Below, piece by piece: positions 6,771-13,271 of a DNA stretch of 56,619 bases. The DNA is from JBBIRM01 sp037441765 (GTDB lineage Bacteria; Desulfobacterota; BSN033; UBA1163). A program made the translations under genes and the position numbers. Location of the stretch: assembly GCA_037441765.1 (NCBI GenBank), contig JBBIRM010000004.1, positions 1 through 56,619 of the forward strand. The letters run 5' to 3'. Under the pieces are notes generated by a model, which ran no database searches, was not told the DNA's origin, and worked only from the letters and a program-made list of their open reading frames with translations. Each line of letters begins with the position of its first letter. The first letter of the stretch is position 1.

Positions 6771-8276
6771 ATGAGATTTCTGCTTGTTGATCCTCCTCAC
6801 AAAATCTGGACGATCCTTCGCGCATGGGTGCCCTCTCCAGGTTGCCTTCAACTCCTGGGATACTTAGAAAGGGAAGGATTTGATATCGATTATATGGACT
6901 GTACCCTGAATGAAAACCCATGGAGAGACCTTGAGGAAAAGATCCGAAGGGAAAAACCTGAGGTGATAGGAATCTCGGTCAACTGTACTGCATTTATATA
7001 CGATGGGATGAATGCGGCAAACCTGATCAAAGCAGTCCACCCCCGTTCCACCATCATCATGGGAGGAGAACATCCCTCTTTTATGGCGGAGGAGACACTT
7101 AGGGATTGCCCTGCCGTCGATTATATCTGTGTTGGAGAGGGAGAGGTCACTCTGACCGAATTCCTTCGGACTCTGGAGAAAAAAGGGGATCTATCAAAAG
7201 TCTTAGGCCTTGCCTATCTTAATGAGAATGGGGATTTTATCTATACGGGTGATCGCCCGTTTATTGAAGACCTCGATACCCTTCCTATGCCTGCCTATCA
7301 CCTGGCAAAGATGGAGCATCCATATGTCGAACTCCCATCTGAAGGCAAAAGGGGATTGGTTGTCAATTTCTCAAGAGGATGTCTATGGGATTGCACCTTC
7401 TGTTCAGAATCTGCCTTTTATAAGAGGACATGGAGGAAAAGAAGCCCTAAATTGATCGCGGACGAATTGGAACTTCTCAAAGAGAAATACAATCGAAAAA
7501 TTTTTTATGTAGGGGATAATACTTTTAACGTAACAAGAGAACAAGGGATTGGTTTTATTGAGGAGATGCTAAAGCGAAAGACCAATCAACACTTCTGGCT
7601 TCAGTCACGAGCAGACCTCATCCTACGGGATGAGGATCTTCTGGATGGTTTCCGAGAGGCAGGAGTCTACCAATTCATGATGGGCCTCGAATACCATTCT
7701 GATGCTGTTCTTAAAGACATTCGGAAGCGACATTCCGTGGAACAAGCAAAAAAGGCCATGCAACTTTTAAAAAAGCATAAATTGATGGTGATGGCAACTC
7801 TTCTCATCGGACACTGGAATGAGACTGAGAAAGACCGAAGGGAGTTTTTTAAGTTCTTCAGTAAATACGTGGACCATTTTGGTCTCAATATCATTACTCC
7901 CCTACCTGGCACGCCTCTTTTCTATCAGATGAAGGCCCAGGGGAGAATCATGGATTGGGATTATAGAAATTACGATTACCTCCATGCGATAATGCCCACG
8001 CGGGAGGCGGATACTCTTGAACAGGTCAACCTGATCTATAAAGAGATTATGAGGCAGTATTATTGGCGACCCAGGGAACTGCTCAAGCTCATTTCTCCCA
8101 ATCCCATCCTAAGACATCACCATCGCTACTATATCACCAAAGTGGCATTAAATATTATGATGCATGAAATCTTTGGAACTCCTCTATGGGTTCAACCCAA
8201 TTACCAGGAATATAAGGATTATCTGGTAGAAAGGGGTGAGCAGTTGCCTGCTGAATTGATGAGGTTGGCCAAATAA
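6771..8276 (+). CDS. B12-binding-domain radical SAM protein
   Basis: The 501-residue protein has an N-terminal cobalamin-binding-like Rossmann domain (about 1-140, with PSPGCLQLLGYLEREGFDI and VGEGE motifs) and a radical SAM domain with the cluster motif C204-x3-C208-x2-C211 (RGCLWDCTFC). A helical C-terminal extension follows to residue 501. Such enzymes carry out methylations, cyclisations and other radical reactions on lipids, pigments or secondary metabolites. The cognate substrate cannot be read from the sequence. It is coupled to the U32 gene (18-nt gap), so the two probably act in one modification pathway. The last 58 nt overlap the convergent gene at 8219. Confidence 0.9.
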   Translation: MRFLLVDPPHKIWTILRAWVPSPGCLQLLGYLEREGFDIDYMDCTLNENPWRDLEEKIRREKPEVIGISVNCTAFIYDGMNAANLIKAVHPRSTIIMGGEHPSFMAEETLRDCPAVDYICVGEGEVTLTEFLRTLEKKGDLSKVLGLAYLNENGDFIYTGDRPFIEDLDTLPMPAYHLAKMEHPYVELPSEGKRGLVVNFSRGCLWDCTFCSESAFYKRTWRKRSPKLIADELELLKEKYNRKIFYVGDNTFNVTREQGIGFIEEMLKRKTNQHFWLQSRADLILRDEDLLDGFREAGVYQFMMGLEYHSDAVLKDIRKRHSVEQAKKAMQLLKKHKLMVMATLLIGHWNETEKDRREFFKFFSKYVDHFGLNIITPLPGTPLFYQMKAQGRIMDWDYRNYDYLHAIMPTREADTLEQVNLIYKEIMRQYYWRPRELLKLISPNPILRHHHRYYITKVALNIMMHEIFGTPLWVQPNYQEYKDYLVERGEQLPAELMRLAK

Positions 8277-8596
8277 TCGAACCATCTTTTCTGGAGTGCA
8301 ATCCTTCGCCTCGGGATCAGGGCAACTGGGGCGAATCTTAAGGTGAAGGTGTTATCATTTCGATCTCGAAAGGTGAGGTTGAAAAGGGTGGTGTCCGCAC
8401 CATAATAATTGTCCCTGGTGATAAAAACCCTTTCCATTCTCTCGAAGGGAATCCTCAAATCCACCTTTTCAAATCCTTTTCCCTCTGAAATTTTGAAACA
8501 GAGATCTTTCCCTTCAATCCACAATTTGGCCTTCCTCCTTGTCCCTTTGATAGGAAGGCCTCCATAGTAATAAGCGCTACAGGGTCTTGGAATCAT
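8219..8596 (-). CDS. Small hypothetical protein, possibly PH-like fold
   Basis: A 125-residue basic, beta-rich protein with alternating hydrophobic strands (KAKLWIEGKDLCFKI, VDLRIPFERMERVFI, TLRFAP). This is reminiscent of bacterial PH-like domains, but I do not recognise a named family with confidence. A GAAAG precedes the ATG at close spacing. Its 3' end overlaps the end of the radical SAM gene by 58 nt tail to tail, which is long for a real pair; the true stop of one gene could differ if there is a sequencing error. No enzyme motif, signal peptide or membrane segment is visible. Confidence 0.6.
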   Translation of the reverse strand: MIPRPCSAYYYGGLPIKGTRRKAKLWIEGKDLCFKISEGKGFEKVDLRIPFERMERVFITRDNYYGADTTLFNLTFRDRNDNTFTLRFAPVALIPRRRIALQKRWFDYLANLINSAGNCSPLSTR

Positions 8597-8712
8597 TCTT
8601 TCAGAAATATAGCATCTTTAAAATATTTTGACAATTTTCCCCTGGAGGATTATAAGTCTTAAAAGGGAAACCTATAATCTAAAAAGGCCCTTCGGAAGAA
8701 GGAGACCAAAGC

Positions 8713-8988
8713 ATGGGGTCAAAAAACTTAACCCACTCATTAAAAAAAAGAAGAAGAGAGATTGATCTAATCGATCAAAAATTATTAACCCTTCTCAACC
8801 GAAGAGTACGCACCGCACTAAAAATAGGTAAGATTAAGAGAAAGATAGGGGAGAAGATTTATAATCCAAGTAGAGAAGAAGAAATCCTAAGGAGACTCCG
8901 TCGCATCAATCGGGGTCCATTAAAGGATAAGGACCTTGAAAATATATTTAAAAAGATCATTCTCGTATGCCGAAGATCCCAATTATAA
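8713..8988 (+). CDS. aroQ: Chorismate mutase, AroQ type
   Basis: Rearranges chorismate to prephenate on the way to phenylalanine and tyrosine. The 91-residue all-helical protein is a stand-alone AroQ domain. By alignment with the E. coli enzyme (offset of three) R14, R31, K42, R54 and E55 match the active-site residues R11, R28, K39, R51 and E52, inside the family pattern EIDLIDQKLLTLLNRR ... PSREEEIL. GGAG precedes the ATG at good distance. No fused prephenate dehydratase or dehydrogenase is present, so those activities must be encoded elsewhere. Alone on its strand. Confidence 0.93.
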   Translation: MGSKNLTHSLKKRRREIDLIDQKLLTLLNRRVRTALKIGKIKRKIGEKIYNPSREEEILRRLRRINRGPLKDKDLENIFKKIILVCRRSQL

Positions 8989-9014
8989 AACCTCGATGAT
9001 CTTTCCAAGGTTTT
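8987..9014. terminator. Weak bidirectional hairpin between aroQ and the secretin fragment
   Basis: The inverted repeat AAAACCT / AGGTTTT (7 bp, 14-nt loop) overlaps the end of the chorismate mutase gene and precedes the stop of the convergent secretin fragment, with short T-runs on both sides. It is AT-rich and marginal. Confidence 0.3.
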
Positions 9015-9021
9015 AATCCAG

Positions 9022-9321
9022 TTACTTTTTCTCCTCCCACTTTTTTAGTTCTTTTTTGATCCCTTCAAGTTTATCCCTGAATTCCTGTGTAACTGCCCTC
9101 GATTGAATTTGATCGGTAATGATATGGGGGATCATCAACAGGATCAATTCTGTCTTCTTATCCTGATAATCATGGTAGCCGAAAAGGGCACCCAGTATCG
9201 GAATCCTGCTCAAGAAGGGAAGGCCTGCCTTATCTCTCTTTCTCGAACTTTCAATAAGTCCACCAATCACTATCATCTGCCCCTCGGAAACAGACAGGGT
9301 GGTCTTTGCAGTCTTCTTCTT
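9022..9321 (-). pseudogene. 3' fragment of a secretin (GspD/PilQ-type), 5' part lost
   Basis: The frame encodes only the last ~100 residues of a secretin. Directly visible are the conserved end-of-barrel segments TTLSVSEGQMIVIGGLIESS, GLPFLSRIPILGALFG and KKTELILLMIPHII. Secretins form outer-membrane channels for type II secretion or type IV pili and are usually 500-700 residues, so most of the gene is missing. At about 9321-9327 the secretin frame ends abruptly and the transposase frame begins on the same strand; neither continues past this point. The rest of the secretin is not elsewhere in the window. GspD versus PilQ cannot be separated from this piece. Confidence 0.85.
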
Positions 9322-9327
9322 AAAGAA

Positions 9328-9818
9328 TAGGAGGAGTCGTGTTGGAACAAAGCTCCAGGGCCAGAGGTCTCAAACCGCGTATAGAGCTTCCCCTTCTCTG
9401 AAGGGAGGGCATGATAGTAGCCATTTCTTAGTTCATAGAGTCTCAGAGTATTGCGACAAAAAGGTCGACCAAATTGTTTCTGAGCCTCCTCGGCTAAGAA
9501 GGCAAAGTTAAACCTCCCACGAAACAAATCCGCCTCCTGTCGGATGTATCGAAGCTCTCGGTCTAACCATTGTCTCACTTCCTCGCTCAACACATGGAAG
9601 GTATTATTCACCCTCTGCCACAAACGAAAAGGCCTCTTTCGGTTACCCCTAAGCCATCTCTTTCTTAGCTCATGAAGACGACTCCTTCGAACCCCTAAGA
9701 GTTTCATGGCTTCTTTCTCCGAGATACGATGCCTATTGAAGGAAGCAAGCACCTCCTCTACAAACTCCACAGGTAGCCTCTTATGAATCCTCTCTCTCAT
9801 CCCGAATCGATTCTCCAT
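9328..9818 (-). pseudogene. Transposase, N-terminal fragment (rve-superfamily type)
   Basis: About 163 genuine residues: a helix-turn-helix region (residues 15-60, ISEKEAMKLLGVRRSRLHEL) and a linker leading to GPGALFQHDSSY. That last segment looks like the start of a DDE/rve catalytic core and carries its first aspartate. The open frame continues for 18 more codons only because it reads through the secretin in another frame (ending LQRPPCLFPRGR), so the remaining DDE residues are absent and the protein cannot be active. The upstream zinc-ribbon ORF ends 21 nt before its ATG. Confidence 0.8.
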
Positions 9819-9839
9819 AAGCGTCTCTCAAAAGACAAT

Positions 9840-10244
9840 CTAAACTTTTATCTCACCCAAAACAGCGAAGCCAAACTTATTAAAAAACTTAGAATTCCTT
9901 CTTATATCGGCTTTTATCTCACGAAGACAGAGGCAGGTTTTCTCTGTCAGTTCAATTGCTTTGCTTAACCTCTGGGCTTGTATCTCAGCAGTAGTCAACC
10001 CCTTTTGAACCTCTTTCTTCCTCTTCCTCCACTGCCTCTGATAATCAGGATGCTTCTGCCCCCAGGGTTTCACATAGTGCTCGTAATGGTTCTTCCAATC
10101 ATCTGGATTCTTCTTCCTGTAGAGCCGATTATTCTCCTGTTTTCTGAGCCGCTGGCATGCCTTGCAACAAGCCTTCTGACGATTGCCAACTCTCGGATCT
10201 GGATGAAAAACCTTCCCACAATAAAAACATCTCTTCATGGCCAT
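9840..10244 (-). CDS. Zinc-ribbon accessory protein of the insertion sequence
   Basis: A 134-residue, strongly basic protein whose N-terminus has four cysteines in two knuckles (CFYCGK and CCKACQ), suggesting a small zinc ribbon, followed by an Arg/Lys/Tyr-rich region (NRLYRKKNPDDW ... WRKRKKEVQKG) likely to bind DNA. It starts behind AAGGAGGG and directly precedes the transposase gene, so it is probably an IS-encoded helper or regulator. I cannot assign a known family. The C-terminus looks intact, but the host element is broken, so the gene may be decaying. Confidence 0.65.
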   Translation of the reverse strand: MAMKRCFYCGKVFHPDPRVGNRQKACCKACQRLRKQENNRLYRKKNPDDWKNHYEHYVKPWGQKHPDYQRQWRKRKKEVQKGLTTAEIQAQRLSKAIELTEKTCLCLREIKADIRRNSKFFNKFGFAVLGEIKV

Positions 10245-10580
10245 CTTTAGAGCCCTCCTTACATAAACCCTCTCTCGGATATGCTTAAAGATGGCTCAGG
10301 GGAACTAAAAAACTCCAGACCCAATCGCCAAAGCCAGACCAGGAATTAAAACAGTTGAAGAGAAAAGGAATTCTTAAACCTGTCTGGCAACAGGCACAGG
10401 TAAATTGCCATAGTGAACAGATAAAAAAACCAATGGGTTAAAAGCTTACCTTGGTTTTCCACAATCCCCTAAAGTTATGAGTCTCCCCCCAGCCCCCCCA
10501 TTTCTACAACGATGATGTCAATAAATGATTTTTACAAAAAGTCCACAAATGATTCTTCCGTAACACTTAAAATTTTTTCT
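10245..10580. other. Non-coding stretch containing the IS end
   Basis: The region between the zinc-ribbon start and the RRM promoter shows no plausible gene. It holds the ribosome-binding site of the zinc-ribbon ORF, a C-rich run at about 10486-10500, and the two tandem subterminal repeats at 10517-10564. Confidence 0.6.
10517..10564. repeat. Tandem subterminal repeats of the insertion sequence
   Basis: Two adjacent 24-nt units start at 10517 and 10541 and share GTC-N3-AAATGATT-N-TT with 17 of 24 positions identical. Arrays of this kind are typical transposase-binding sites near IS ends. Assignment to this element rests on position. Confidence 0.55.
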
Positions 10581-10609
10581 TTGACATATGCTCTTTATTC
10601 TTGTAAAGT
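10581..10609 (+). promoter_or_regulatory. Promoter of the RRM gene
   Basis: A consensus TTGACA at 10581-10586 and TAAAGT at 10604-10609 are separated by exactly 17 nt. Transcription would start near 10616, giving a leader of about 110 nt before the ATG. Confidence 0.7.
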
Positions 10610-10621
10610 AAGTTAACAAAG

Positions 10622-10705
10622 ACCTCTTTTTTAAGAGGAAATAACCGCAAGCTTTGTAAAAAGTTTTGGGAACCCCCAAGCTATTTAGAAAGCCACGGGG
10701 GTTTT
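10622..10705 (+). promoter_or_regulatory. Structured 5' leader with two hairpins
   Basis: Hairpin 1 is CCTCTT-TTTT-AAGAGG (10623-10638). Hairpin 2 pairs AACCCCC (10671-10677) with GGGGGTT (10697-10703), has an inner GCT/AGC pairing and ends in a T-run, like an intrinsic terminator. It sits immediately before the strong AAAGGAGG ribosome-binding site, so it could act as an attenuator or temperature-sensitive leader. No known riboswitch class matched by eye. Confidence 0.5.
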
Positions 10706-10727
10706 AAATTTTCAAAGGAGGAAAAAG

Positions 10728-11021
10728 ATGGAAGAGAAGATTTACGTTGGGAATCTCCCATTTGGGGCGTCAGAAGATGAATTGAAGAACCTTTTTTCGC
10801 AGGCAGGAGAGGTCAAATCCGTTAAAATCATTACCGACCAATATTCAGGCCGGTCAAGAGGATTCGGCTTCATCGAAATGACCTCGCAAGCCGATGTAGA
10901 GAAGGCAATCTCTCTGCTGAACGGTAAGACCCTGATGGGCCAGACATTGGTTGTGAACAGAGCCAGACCCCAGAAAAAAAGAGGCGGTAACTTTAAAGGG
11001 AGAAGGGGCAGAACCCCTTAG
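10728..11021 (+). CDS. RRM-domain RNA-binding protein (Rbp type)
   Basis: A 97-residue protein consisting of one RNA-recognition motif. RNP2 (KIYVGNLPF) is near residues 4-12 and RNP1 (RGFGFIEM) near 45-52, followed by a short Arg/Gly/Lys tail (KKRGGNFKGRRGR). Members in cyanobacteria and other bacteria bind single-stranded RNA and are often cold-induced. The start follows AAAGGAGG. The next gene encodes ribosomal protein S21, a pairing also known from cyanobacterial rbp-rpsU loci, which suggests common control of translation or cold response. The structured leader supports post-transcriptional regulation. Confidence 0.95.
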   Translation: MEEKIYVGNLPFGASEDELKNLFSQAGEVKSVKIITDQYSGRSRGFGFIEMTSQADVEKAISLLNGKTLMGQTLVVNRARPQKKRGGNFKGRRGRTP

Positions 11022-11127
11022 ATTTGTTAGGGATTGAATAAGAGTTCTCAGAAAGTCCTATAAAGATTAGGAAGGTACATAAATTCATTTTAAATACTTT
11101 TTTATATCCTTCGATAAGGAGAACCCT

Positions 11128-11319
11128 TTGGAAGTAATAGTTCAAGACGGTCATATTGAGAATGCAATCAAATCTCTTAAGCGTCAACTCATCAAAGAAG
11201 GCATCTTAAAGGAGTTGAAGAAAAGGAGATCTTACGAAAAGCCCTCTGTAAAAAGGAAAAGAAAAAGGCAGGAGGCCAGGCGAAGGAGGCAGAAGGCTGC
11301 TCGAAGATCTTCAAGATAG
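11128..11319 (+). CDS. rpsU: Small ribosomal subunit protein bS21
   Basis: A 63-residue basic protein of the 30S platform, near the anti-Shine-Dalgarno end of 16S rRNA. The family pattern VQDGHIENAIKSLKRQL ... RRSYEKPSVKRKRK is clear and the tail is almost entirely Arg/Lys. It starts with TTG at 11128 behind AAGGAG, the only start that fits. It is 106 nt downstream of the RRM gene with no terminator visible between them, so cotranscription is likely. Confidence 0.95.
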   Translation: MEVIVQDGHIENAIKSLKRQLIKEGILKELKKRRSYEKPSVKRKRKRQEARRRRQKAARRSSR

Positions 11320-11360
11320 CGAGAATTTAGTTAGTATCTAAAAGGCGATCTCAGATCGGC

Positions 11361-12836
11361 CTAAGGGTTCTCAATAAAAGCATCTCTTAGGAGTTTGCTC
11401 TGTCTTAAAAAGGCCTGGCGTGGATTTTTCGTATCCTTCATCAATGAGATCTCCTGGGTAATTAGCCTGACTACATTAAGTAGGTAAGTCTCTGGTTTTT
11501 TTGCCTCCCTTTGATAGAGGGGATGTTGTTGATTGATGTAAATGACTGTTCCTTCGGTAAAACATTCAAGCCCTCCTTCACCGAAATCATCAATACAGAC
11601 CGAAACCCCAATTTCACCAAATCTCATTCTTTGAACAACTGCGTTGGGAGTCAGTCGTTTCACCTTGGGTGATCTCTTTCTAACCTTCTTTGGGGTTGAA
11701 AGGGGTCTCTCCTCCTTTTCTTCAGAGATGAGACTTACTTCGGTCTTCCCTTCCCCTTCAGACCTTTTTGAAATAGCAGCTGCCCCTCCGATTCCCTCTC
11801 CATCACCAGCCAGAGGAATGGCACCAAATGGGGAAAGATCAGGATTCAAAGCGAGGGCCCGATGAACCCTTTTAAGCGCCTCTTTTAAGGCTTTGTTAGC
11901 CTTCCGTTTCTCTTTACGGCCGGCCAACCTTTTTAAAACTGTATCGACTTCCCCTGCCACCTTCTCCATAACCTTTTTGAAGGCCTGGTATTGAGGACTA
12001 TCAAGAACAAATCCTGATCGGTCTGTGGTGACAGGTAGAAAATCAGCATAAACCTCTCCCCTTATCCTTGAAGCAACCTTCCCCCATTGTTCCAAGCCAA
12101 AAAGTTCCTTTTTAATGGTCACCTGCTTGACCTTTATATCCACTCCTAATTCTTCAGGTGAAGAACTCGAAGATGGGAGGATGATAATCTCCCCATGGAC
12201 AGGTCCGAATTCTGTTCCCTCGAGAAATGGAATTCTATGCCCGCTGAGGCTTCTTGGGGTAATCCTCATCCCATTGAGCCTGACAACAAACTTAGGTGCC
12301 TTTAAAGGGGTTCCCTCCACAATCTTTCGGACTACCTCTTCTGGATCAAACTCTCTGGTTAATCGGAGAAGCCTGACTGTAGTACCATCCCCTCTTTCTC
12401 GATCAGGGCTAAGAATCTCCAGAGGAAGGTTCCACTGATCTCCTTCTTTCTCCCACTCTTTTTTGTCAAAAGTCACCCTGGCAGCAAAATCACCTTTCTG
12501 GGTAATGACCTCAAAACACTCACAGGCAGAGAGGCTTGCAAATTTCCCAATGCCAAATTGACCAATTAGGTCTCGGTGAAAAACCGGAGATTTTGCTTTC
12601 CTCATCTTTTCCGTAGAACCGATATTGAAGTATTGCCTGAGCCCCTCCCTATCCATTCCCGTTCCATTATCTTTAACCTCGATCAACTCCTTACTAATTT
12701 TGATATCGACCTCGGTCGCATCTGCATCATAGGCATTATTCACAAGCTCACGGATCAGTTCAATACTCTCTGAATAAAGCCTCTCTCCAATGGTGATCAG
12801 GTGACTCTTATCGACGGTGACTGGAAGGTATTCCAT
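11361..12836 (-). CDS. GHKL ATPase with S5-like domain (MORC/Hsp90-like), function unknown
   Basis: The 491-residue protein begins with a Bergerat-fold ATPase: N-box E30-LVNNAYDADA, G1 box D56-NGTGM and G2 box GQFGIGKFA (about 93-100). A ribosomal-S5-like transducer region follows (to about 300, ending in DFLPVTTDRSGFV), then a Lys/Arg-rich linker (about 310-400) and a C-terminal domain of about 90 residues (VIYINQQHPLYQ ... LITQEIS). It resembles prokaryotic MORC/Hsp90-like ATPases, which occur in chaperone-like or DNA-handling and defence contexts. It lacks histidine-kinase or MutL features and has no restriction gene next to it. It is transcribed alone, and only a weak ribosome-binding site precedes the ATG. 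Confidence 0.75.
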   Translation of the reverse strand: MEYLPVTVDKSHLITIGERLYSESIELIRELVNNAYDADATEVDIKISKELIEVKDNGTGMDREGLRQYFNIGSTEKMRKAKSPVFHRDLIGQFGIGKFASLSACECFEVITQKGDFAARVTFDKKEWEKEGDQWNLPLEILSPDRERGDGTTVRLLRLTREFDPEEVVRKIVEGTPLKAPKFVVRLNGMRITPRSLSGHRIPFLEGTEFGPVHGEIIILPSSSSSPEELGVDIKVKQVTIKKELFGLEQWGKVASRIRGEVYADFLPVTTDRSGFVLDSPQYQAFKKVMEKVAGEVDTVLKRLAGRKEKRKANKALKEALKRVHRALALNPDLSPFGAIPLAGDGEGIGGAAAISKRSEGEGKTEVSLISEEKEERPLSTPKKVRKRSPKVKRLTPNAVVQRMRFGEIGVSVCIDDFGEGGLECFTEGTVIYINQQHPLYQREAKKPETYLLNVVRLITQEISLMKDTKNPRQAFLRQSKLLRDAFIENP

Positions 12837-12924
12837 TTAAAAACATCCTTTAAATACTTGTTGTGAAGAAAAAAGGCCTGTTCGATATCGCTTAGGCTTG
12901 ATCCATCCATTTAAACTTCTTCCC

Positions 12925-12980
12925 ATATTGCAATATGGGGAGCCCAACAAGATTAGAACCCGCATGACCGACGGGAGAGA
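12925..12980 (-). pseudogene. Remnant of the tRNA-Glu 3' half with flank (attachment-site-like)
   Basis: Aligns without gaps to 25161-25216, with 45 of 56 positions identical. The match covers the 14-nt flank ATATTGCAATATGG, the CCA end, acceptor 3' strand, T arm and variable region, and stops in the anticodon loop; the 5' half of the tRNA is missing. Acceptor and T-stem changes make a working tRNA impossible. Partial 3'-half copies in direct orientation are the usual signature of integration into a tRNA gene. Confidence 0.75.
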
Positions 12981-13072
12981 AAATTTTGGGGTCTTTTTTT
13001 CAATTCACGTTAATTAATTTTAAATGAGTAATAGATTGATGTCAAAAGGATTTTTTATTTAGGGAAACACCT

Positions 13073-13132
13073 CACTCATCTGGGAAATCGGGTAGGGATG
13101 TCGGAGAAAATCTTATAGCGGAAACCTTAGAG
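13073..13132. repeat. 60-bp repeat, copy A, with hairpin partner arm to 13189
   Basis: Matches the reverse complement of 24931-24990 with four mismatches over 60 nt. Within copy A, 13087-13117 is also an inverted repeat of 13159-13189 (24 of 31 positions pair, 41-nt spacer), so the element could form a large hairpin. Copy B lacks a recognisable second arm. Confidence 0.8.
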
Positions 13133-13271
13133 TGCTCCCTGACTAAAAGAATCAGCTTTATAGGATTTTCGGAGATATTTCTACCCGATTCATATAATCC
13201 CCCCTTCAGTGAGACATTACCCTTAAAGACTTCTGAGGAAAAATTAAAAAGATTAAGTTATTAAAGATTAC

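Larger units (their letters stand above)
9321..10560 (-). mobile_element. Truncated insertion sequence (zinc-ribbon ORF plus transposase N-terminus)
   Basis: The segment holds a Cys-rich accessory ORF and, 21 nt downstream on the same strand, the 5' part of a transposase. The upstream boundary is inferred at about 10560, where two tandem 24-nt subterminal repeats lie at 10517-10564. The other end, with the DDE catalytic domain and terminal repeat, is gone, replaced by the secretin fragment at about 9321. The preserved end lies only about 20 nt from the -35 box of the next gene. The boundary is by pattern, not by comparison with an intact copy. Confidence 0.7.
12837..13271. other. Non-coding stretch with tRNA remnant and hairpin repeat
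   Basis: No gene is visible. The stretch holds a tRNA-Glu 3'-half remnant (12925-12980) and a repeat with long inverted arms (13073-13189), both matched by copies at 25.2 and 24.9 kb. The remainder is AT-rich. Confidence 0.8.
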
